A stretch of 55,391 nucleotides of DNA from NCBI GenBank assembly GCA_025928335.1, contig JAICJQ010000006.1:1-55391 (forward strand). Reading direction: 5' to 3'. The notes below the pieces were generated by a model. It saw nothing but the letters and a program-made list of their open reading frames with translations, ran no database searches and was not told the origin of the DNA. The stretch comes from Gemmatimonadaceae bacterium (GTDB lineage Bacteria; Gemmatimonadota; Gemmatimonadetes; Gemmatimonadales; Gemmatimonadaceae). Shown here piece by piece: positions 51,006 to 55,391 of the stretch; the first letter of the stretch is position 1; every line of letters begins with the position of its first letter. The translations under genes were made by a program, and so were the position numbers.

Positions 51006-53084
51006 ATGATTTCCCCACTGACGCGCGCAACGGCGTGCGTCGTCGCGTTACTTGCCGTGTCCGCTTCGGCCGGCGCGCAAAACAAGCGACCGATGACCTT
51101 CATGGACATCATGGAGCTCAAGAACGTCGGCGGCGTTGCGCTCTCGCCTGACGGGTCCAAGGTGGCGTACACCGTCAGCGCCTGGGACCATCCCAACGCG
51201 CGCCCGTCCACCGACCCATCCAAACCCGATACCGCCAAGGGCGACAAGCACGAGACGCGGTCGCACATCTGGATGGTGAGCGCCGCCGGCGGAACGCCGC
51301 GCCAACTCACGTTCAGCGAGCGCGGCGAGAGCGGCCCGCAGTGGTCGCCCGATGGCCGTTCGCTGGCATTCGTCTCATCGCGTGGCAGCGGAACGGACAC
51401 CAAGACACAGATCTGGATCCTGCCGATGGATGGCGGTGAGGCCTATCAGCTCACGACGTCCAAAGAGAACGTCAGCGGCTTCGACTGGTCGAAGGACGGC
51501 TCGCATATCGCCTTCCTTGCGGTCGACACGCTGCCGAAGACCGACGAAGCAAAGACGGCTCGCCGCGATGATCCTCAGGTGTACGAGGACAACTTCCGCC
51601 TCTCGCACGCGTGGGTGATCGACGTCGCGACGAAACACGCTACCGAAGTGGCACACGGCAAGCTCACCGTCAGCGGACCGCCAAGCTGGTCGCCCGATGG
51701 AACGCGGCTCGCCTTCCAAGCTGCACCGACGACGATGCTCCGCGATTCTCGCTCCGACATGTACGTCGTCACCATCGCCGACAAGTCGTTGAAGAAGATC
51801 ACCACGAAGCCCGAGGCGGGATCGGCGCCGGCCTGGTCGCCCGACGGCAAGACGATCGCATTCACCATTCTTCCACAGAGCCACACCGCGCGGGCCGACA
51901 GCATCATGGATCGCGAGATCGGAAACGATCATTTGATCCTCTACGATGTCGCGTCGGGAAAGGCGAAGGACACCTACGACGCGAAGATCGACGTGTCGGC
52001 GGGCAATCCCCGTTGGACCCCCGACGGGTCGCGTGTGCTGTTCACGACCGGCGAGCGCGCGTGGAGCGCCGTGTACGCGTACGACCTCGCGTCGAACAAA
52101 TTGAATCGCGTTGTCGGCAAGGTGCTGATCGGCAATCCTTCGCTGTCGAAGGACGGCCGACTCGCCGCCTATACGCTGGGCTCGTCGGACGCGCCGGGCG
52201 ATGTCTACGTGAGCGACCTGACGTTTGCATCGCCGAAGAAGCTCACCGACCTCAATCCACAATTGCGTGACCTCGCGCTCGGTGAGACGGACGTGATCAC
52301 GTGGAAGAGCACCGACGGAACTCCGGTCGAAGGAATCCTGCTCAAGCCCATCGGCTATCAGGCTGGACGCAAATATCCGTTGCTCGTCGAGGCGCACGGC
52401 GGTCCGACGGGCGCCACGAGCGCTGGTTTCAAGGCCAGCTGGGGATCGCCGGGCCAAGTGTGGGCCGGTCAAGGTTGGGCCGTGTTGTATCCGAATCCGC
52501 GCGGCTCGACGAACTACGGCGAGAAGTTCACGCGCGCGAACATCATGGATTGGGGCGGCGGTGACTATCGCGACATCATGACCGGCGTGGACGACGTGAT
52601 CAAACGCGGCATCGCCGATTCATCGAAGATGGCGTTCGAGGGATGGAGTTACGGCGGCTACATGACGGCGTGGGTCGTCAGCCAGACGAGTCGTTTCAAG
52701 GCGGCGCGAATGGGCGCGGGGCTGTCGGATTTGCAGAGCATGTACGGGACGACGGACATCCCCGGCTACATCGGCACGTTCTTCAGCGGCATCCCGACGC
52801 AGAAGACACTCGACTTCTATCGCGCCCGCTCGGCGATCACGTTCGTCGACAACGTGACGACGCCACTCCTCATCCAACAGGGTGGAAGCGATCAGCGTGT
52901 GCCGATCGGCCAGTCGATGGAGTTTTATCGCGCGCTCAAGGATCGCGGGAAGACCGTCCAGCTCGTGTTCTATCCGCGCGAGGGTCACGGCCTCGCGGAG
53001 TACTACCATCAACTCGACAAGATGCAGCGCGAGCAGGACTGGATCACGAAGTACACGCTGGGCGGACAACGCGTGATGCCTTGA
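51006..53084 (+). CDS. Secreted S9 family prolyl oligopeptidase / dipeptidyl-acyl peptidase
   Basis: A 692-residue protein. ATG 51006 begins a clear signal peptide ('ATACVVALLAVSASAGAQ'). An N-terminal beta-propeller with 'SPDGSKVAYTVS', 'WSPDGRSLAFVSSRG', 'WSKDGSHIAFLAV' and 'WSPDGKTIAF' blades precedes the S9C catalytic domain: 'YPLLVEAHGGPTG', 'GWAVLYPNPRGSTNYGEKF', nucleophile 'GWSYGGYMTAW' (Ser 548), acid 'GGSDQRVPIGQS' and histidine 'YPREGHGLAEY'. It releases dipeptides or acyl-amino acids from peptides, probably in the periplasm. It is divergent from the proline racemase gene (222 bp), which also fits peptide use. Confidence 0.95.
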   Translation: MISPLTRATACVVALLAVSASAGAQNKRPMTFMDIMELKNVGGVALSPDGSKVAYTVSAWDHPNARPSTDPSKPDTAKGDKHETRSHIWMVSAAGGTPRQLTFSERGESGPQWSPDGRSLAFVSSRGSGTDTKTQIWILPMDGGEAYQLTTSKENVSGFDWSKDGSHIAFLAVDTLPKTDEAKTARRDDPQVYEDNFRLSHAWVIDVATKHATEVAHGKLTVSGPPSWSPDGTRLAFQAAPTTMLRDSRSDMYVVTIADKSLKKITTKPEAGSAPAWSPDGKTIAFTILPQSHTARADSIMDREIGNDHLILYDVASGKAKDTYDAKIDVSAGNPRWTPDGSRVLFTTGERAWSAVYAYDLASNKLNRVVGKVLIGNPSLSKDGRLAAYTLGSSDAPGDVYVSDLTFASPKKLTDLNPQLRDLALGETDVITWKSTDGTPVEGILLKPIGYQAGRKYPLLVEAHGGPTGATSAGFKASWGSPGQVWAGQGWAVLYPNPRGSTNYGEKFTRANIMDWGGGDYRDIMTGVDDVIKRGIADSSKMAFEGWSYGGYMTAWVVSQTSRFKAARMGAGLSDLQSMYGTTDIPGYIGTFFSGIPTQKTLDFYRARSAITFVDNVTTPLLIQQGGSDQRVPIGQSMEFYRALKDRGKTVQLVFYPREGHGLAEYYHQLDKMQREQDWITKYTLGGQRVMP

Positions 53085-53125
53085 TCGAGAAAAAAGATTT
53101 CAGCTCCGACGATCGCGTCTCGTGT

Positions 53126-53515
53126 TCAGTCGAAGTCGGCCAGCAGCGCGTCGTCCCATGCTAATCGAACATCGGCGCGCCATTGCCCGGACGGCGGCGG
53201 AAAGTTCGTCCGGCAGTAGGCGCGCCGAGCATCGAAGTCGATGACGGCGTGCGCACGGTCGTTGATCACCAAAGCGGCCTTCATGCCGTCGCGCGCCCAG
53301 ATGATCTCGGCCTCCGACGGCCGATCGCGGTCCGTTACCGCGGCGACATTGTAGATGAGACAGGCATCGAGAATGCGACGGTCCTTCGCCGCAGCGCGAT
53401 CGTAGGCGTAGAAATAGCCGGTACGTCCGTCATCCTCGAAAACTCCGCTGTAGCTCGACGATGCGGAGTCCGACGCATAAAACGTTTTGTCGCCCGGCGT
53501 GAACACGGTCGGCAT
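53126..53515 (-). CDS. DUF2251 family protein
   Basis: A 129-residue protein matching DUF2251: 'MPTVFTPGDKTFYASDSAS', 'SYSGVFEDDGRTGYFYAYDR', 'RRILDACLIYNVAAVTDRDRPSEAEIIWARDGMKAALVINDRAHAVIDFDARRAYCRTNFPPP'. The block 'GYFYA.D...ILDA..IYNV..V.D.D.PS...I.W' is typical. The function is unknown; these are cytosolic alpha+beta proteins. The start is set at the second ATG, just before the conserved N-terminus. It converges on the S9 gene (41 bp between stops). Confidence 0.85.
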   Translation of the reverse strand: MPTVFTPGDKTFYASDSASSSYSGVFEDDGRTGYFYAYDRAAAKDRRILDACLIYNVAAVTDRDRPSEAEIIWARDGMKAALVINDRAHAVIDFDARRAYCRTNFPPPSGQWRADVRLAWDDALLADFD

Positions 53516-53540
53516 CCGCGCGCCCTCCGCTTGCCGCACG

Positions 53541-54056
53541 TTAGGTCAGCGGCTCGGATACCGATTTGAATTGCCCGTCCCTCATCAAAGTGATTTCCGC
53601 GACCGGCTTCCCACCCTCGAGCATGGGAACGACTTCGACGGCGGTATATCCCGCGTTCGCGGCGAGCGCTTTTCCGAGCGCCGCCGCCAGCGTCACCTTC
53701 GCTTTGGCGAACGCTTTGCTCTCGGTCTTTGCTTCCTTGAGGTCCTCGCCGCCGGTGATCTTGTCGACCGTCGCCACCTTGCCGGTCATGTGGTCGACGA
53801 AGATTTCCGTGAAGGCGCCGTCCTTCTCGATGAACACCGACAACTTCAGCTTCTTGTCCTCGTACTCATATCGCGCCGAGATCGGTTTGCCGGAAGGGCT
53901 GGCCGCCGCGATGCCATCCACGAGCGCGACGTGTTTGGCGCCTTTCATCTGGGCCGCCAACGTAGCCTGCTCCTTCGTCGCTTGAGCCTGCACGCTGCTC
54001 GCAATCAGCAGCACGCCCGCGGCGGAGGCTCGAACCAGACCTGCCATCGTACGCAT
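53541..54056 (-). CDS. PepSY-domain secreted protein
   Basis: A 171-residue exported protein: signal peptide 'AGLVRASAAGVLLIASSVQAQ', then two PepSY-like halves. The first is 'KHVALVDGIAAASPSGKPISARYEYEDKKLKLSVFIEKDGAFTEIFVDHMTGKVATVDKITGG'; the second is 'AKVTLAAALGKALAANAGYTAVEVVPMLEGGKPVAEITLMRDGQFKSVSEPL'. The 'FxEVFVDxxTGKV' motif is the PepSY hallmark, associated with inhibition of peptidases or periplasmic regulation. GGGAG lies about 8 nt upstream of ATG 54056. It is close to several exported peptidase genes, for which it might act as inhibitor (inferred). Confidence 0.85.
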   Translation of the reverse strand: MRTMAGLVRASAAGVLLIASSVQAQATKEQATLAAQMKGAKHVALVDGIAAASPSGKPISARYEYEDKKLKLSVFIEKDGAFTEIFVDHMTGKVATVDKITGGEDLKEAKTESKAFAKAKVTLAAALGKALAANAGYTAVEVVPMLEGGKPVAEITLMRDGQFKSVSEPLT

Positions 54057-54167
54057 CGTCAATTCTCCCGAAAGCGGTGAACGCCCGACCGCCAGATTGT
54101 ACCGGCGGCCAGGCATTCAGGCAACGTCGCGGAACGAAGCGCATACCTCCCTCGCCCACTCGCGCGG

Positions 54168-55229
54168 TCAGGCCGACAATCCGAGCCCCTCGTGCATGAA
54201 GACGAAGCTCAACGCGAGCGTCAGCACCTGGTCCATCACGACGCGGTGCCCTGCGTCGGCGTCCGGTTTCGCGAGATCGTCGAGCACCGCCACCATCTTT
54301 GCTGGATCGAGAAAGCGCATGTTGGCGGCGGCCGAGCCACGCAGCGTGTCCTGCATCAGCACATTCAACGCATCAGCGAGCGTGTGCGCGCCCCGGTCCC
54401 ACTCATCGCCTCCAACCAGGATGGCGCGGATCCGAGCAGCGTTCGGCACAGACCGCCGGTGTCGACGTCTCCCTCCCGCAGGAGCAGGCCGCGTGAGACC
54501 TGATTGTTCTCCGTCAGCTCACGCAAGAGACGCGCTGTCTCCTCAACGTGTACGCACGTACCGGCCCGTCGTGATGTCGCGAAGCGAGACCGAGCACGGC
54601 GCACGAGTCGATGCCGCCGCTGAGATAGCATCCGACCGGAACATCGGCGCGAAGTAGAGTTTTGACCGCCTCCTCGAGAACGGCGCGGAAACCTTCGATG
54701 TATTCGGCGTCGCTCTTCGGGGCTGGTGCCGAGTCGTCGCGCGGATAGTCGACGTCCCAATACTGGTGGACGCGGTGCGACTCGCGCGTTGCGCGGAGAT
54801 AGTGGCCCGGCGGAACGGCGTGTACGTCCCCAAAGAGCGTCCGTTCGCCCGGAAGCACGAACCCGCGGCGTACACGGACTCGTTGCTCCATCGCGCCGGC
54901 ACGCCCATCGCGAACAGCGCCTTGACTTCCGACGCGAGATAAAGCGCTCCGTTGTGCTCGGCGTAAAACAGCGGCTTCACGCCGATGCAGCGCGATCTCA
55001 CTGTCGGACTTCGTGCGGAAGCGGTGTCCGCGCGCCATCAGCTCACCGCGCGTGCGCTCGAAATCGTAGAACTCGCCGTTCACGACGATGTGAATCGTCC
55101 CGTCTTCATTCGAGATCGGCTGATCGCCCGTGGCGAGATCGATGATCGACAGCCGCGTGCGCCCCAACGCCGCGCGTTCATCCTTCGACATCCAATATCG
55201 TTGTCCATCCGGTCCGCGATGCCTCAACG
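54168..55229 (-). pseudogene. asnB: Asparagine synthetase (glutamine-hydrolysing) gene, multiply deleted
   Basis: Fragments of AsnB appear in order on the minus strand but in different frames. 'RHRGPDGQRYW ... GTIHIVVNGEFYDFERTRGELMARGHRFRTKSDSEIALH' (55229-55003) is glutaminase. 'IGVKPLFYAEHNGALYLASEVKALFA ... ESVYAAG' (~54998-54862) follows. 'FVLPGERTLFGDVHAVPPGHYL ... VPVGCYLSGGIDS ... VRAYT' (~54860-54566) includes the ATP pyrophosphatase SGGIDS loop. Then come 'ETARLLRELTENNQVSRGLLL' (~54530-54390) and the C-terminal 'LMQDTLRGSAAANMRFLDPAKM' (to 54168). The first ~28 residues with the catalytic Cys2 are absent, and an octamer array begins exactly there. At least three internal segments are lost, leaving about 350 of ~630 codons. 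It cannot be functional. Confidence 0.85.
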
Positions 55230-55277
55230 CTCGCCCACTCGCCCACTCGCCCATTCGCCCACTCGCCCATTCGCCCA
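55230..55277. repeat. Tandem octamer array, 6 copies of (C/T)TCGCCCA
   Basis: Six head-to-tail octamers (CTCGCCCA three times, then TTCGCCCA, CTCGCCCA, TTCGCCCA). They fill exactly the space between the stop codon of the aminotransferase gene (55278-55280) and the first recognisable codon of the broken asnB gene. Confidence 0.95.
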
Positions 55278-55391
55278 TCACTTCCCTATCGCTGTCACGA
55301 CATCGAGCACCGTATCGACGTCGGCCGGGCTCATATAGACATGTGCCGACAGTCGAACGCCGCGCGCGTCGCCCTGCTGCCGCACACGTAC
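55278..55391 (-). CDS. Class V aminotransferase / cysteine desulfurase-like protein (3' end only)
   Basis: Only the last 37 codons are in the window. They read 'QQGDARGVRLSAHVYMSPAD' and 'VDTVLDVVTAI' before a TGA. The 'RLSAHVYNTPADVDxVL' pattern is the usual C-terminal strand-helix of class V PLP aminotransferases such as selenocysteine-lyase-like and isopenicillin-N-epimerase-like enzymes. The gene runs off the right edge. Its stop abuts the octamer array, so it ends where the array begins. Confidence 0.65.
   Translation of the reverse strand, partial: VRVRQQGDARGVRLSAHVYMSPADVDTVLDVVTAIGK

Noticed and set aside
55201-55281. 'MGEWASGR' repeat peptide at the start of a long frame
   Set aside because: It is the octamer array read through into the asnB remnant; the true N-terminus of AsnB (Cys2) is missing, so this is not a real protein start.

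Overview
This is a high-GC bacterial chromosome segment that reads like Gemmatimonadota (Gemmatimonas/Gemmatirosa type) or a close relative. That placement is inferred from gene content: three large Ser/Thr kinases fused to TolB-like propellers, a PadR plus MacB/FtsX 'ADOP' permease pair, many secreted peptidases and lipoproteins, tandem DUF2891 proteins, and small C-anchored proteins. No rRNA, tRNA, CRISPR array or intact insertion sequence was seen.

Layout. 1-7 kb: the end of an RCC1-propeller protein, a SnoaL-like protein, a flavin monooxygenase, a giant BTAD/AAA regulator and an EthD-like protein. 7-22 kb: a broken D-cysteine desulfhydrase gene; kinase-propeller genes 1 and 2 back to back; a CocE-type hydrolase; a self-contained gntR-ABC ATPase-permease operon read leftward; kinase-propeller gene 3; and a kinase remnant joined to an unrelated C-terminal tail. 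22-31 kb: an alpha/beta hydrolase with a SIMPL protein, a lipoprotein, a small beta-barrel protein, membrane proteins, a ROK kinase and a metallo-beta-lactamase-fold enzyme. 30.5-32 kb: remains of a multicopper oxidase. 32-42 kb: a DinB-like protein, two coupled DUF2891 proteins, a lipoprotein, a PH-domain protein, a serpin, a DUF4199 protein, a cysteine-dioxygenase-like enzyme and a LamG protein. 42-48 kb: a truncated SRPBCC gene, a lipoprotein, a DUF1854 protein, a DUF2214-M23 fusion, and the ADOP permease with its PadR regulator. 48-55 kb: an M1 aminopeptidase, a proline-racemase-family enzyme, an S9 peptidase, DUF2251 and PepSY proteins, a shredded asparagine synthetase gene, and the 3' end of an aminotransferase gene.

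Functional themes. The window is rich in one-component and eukaryotic-type signalling, in secreted peptide processing (S9, M1, M23, CocE, serpin) and in amino-acid salvage (proline racemase family). Two autoregulated transport modules (GntR/ABC and PadR/ADOP) each carry a perfect palindrome at the regulator's start codon.

Two features stand out. First, there is an unusual amount of gene decay: dcyD-like, multicopper oxidase, kinase, SRPBCC and asnB remnants all show internal deletions, single-base deletions or abrupt truncation. Second, there is a family of tandem 8-bp repeats (CGCCGAGT / CGCCCAYT type) at four intergenic places. Two of these sit directly against truncated genes. All family assignments come from reading the sequence and recalled family motifs; no database search was run.
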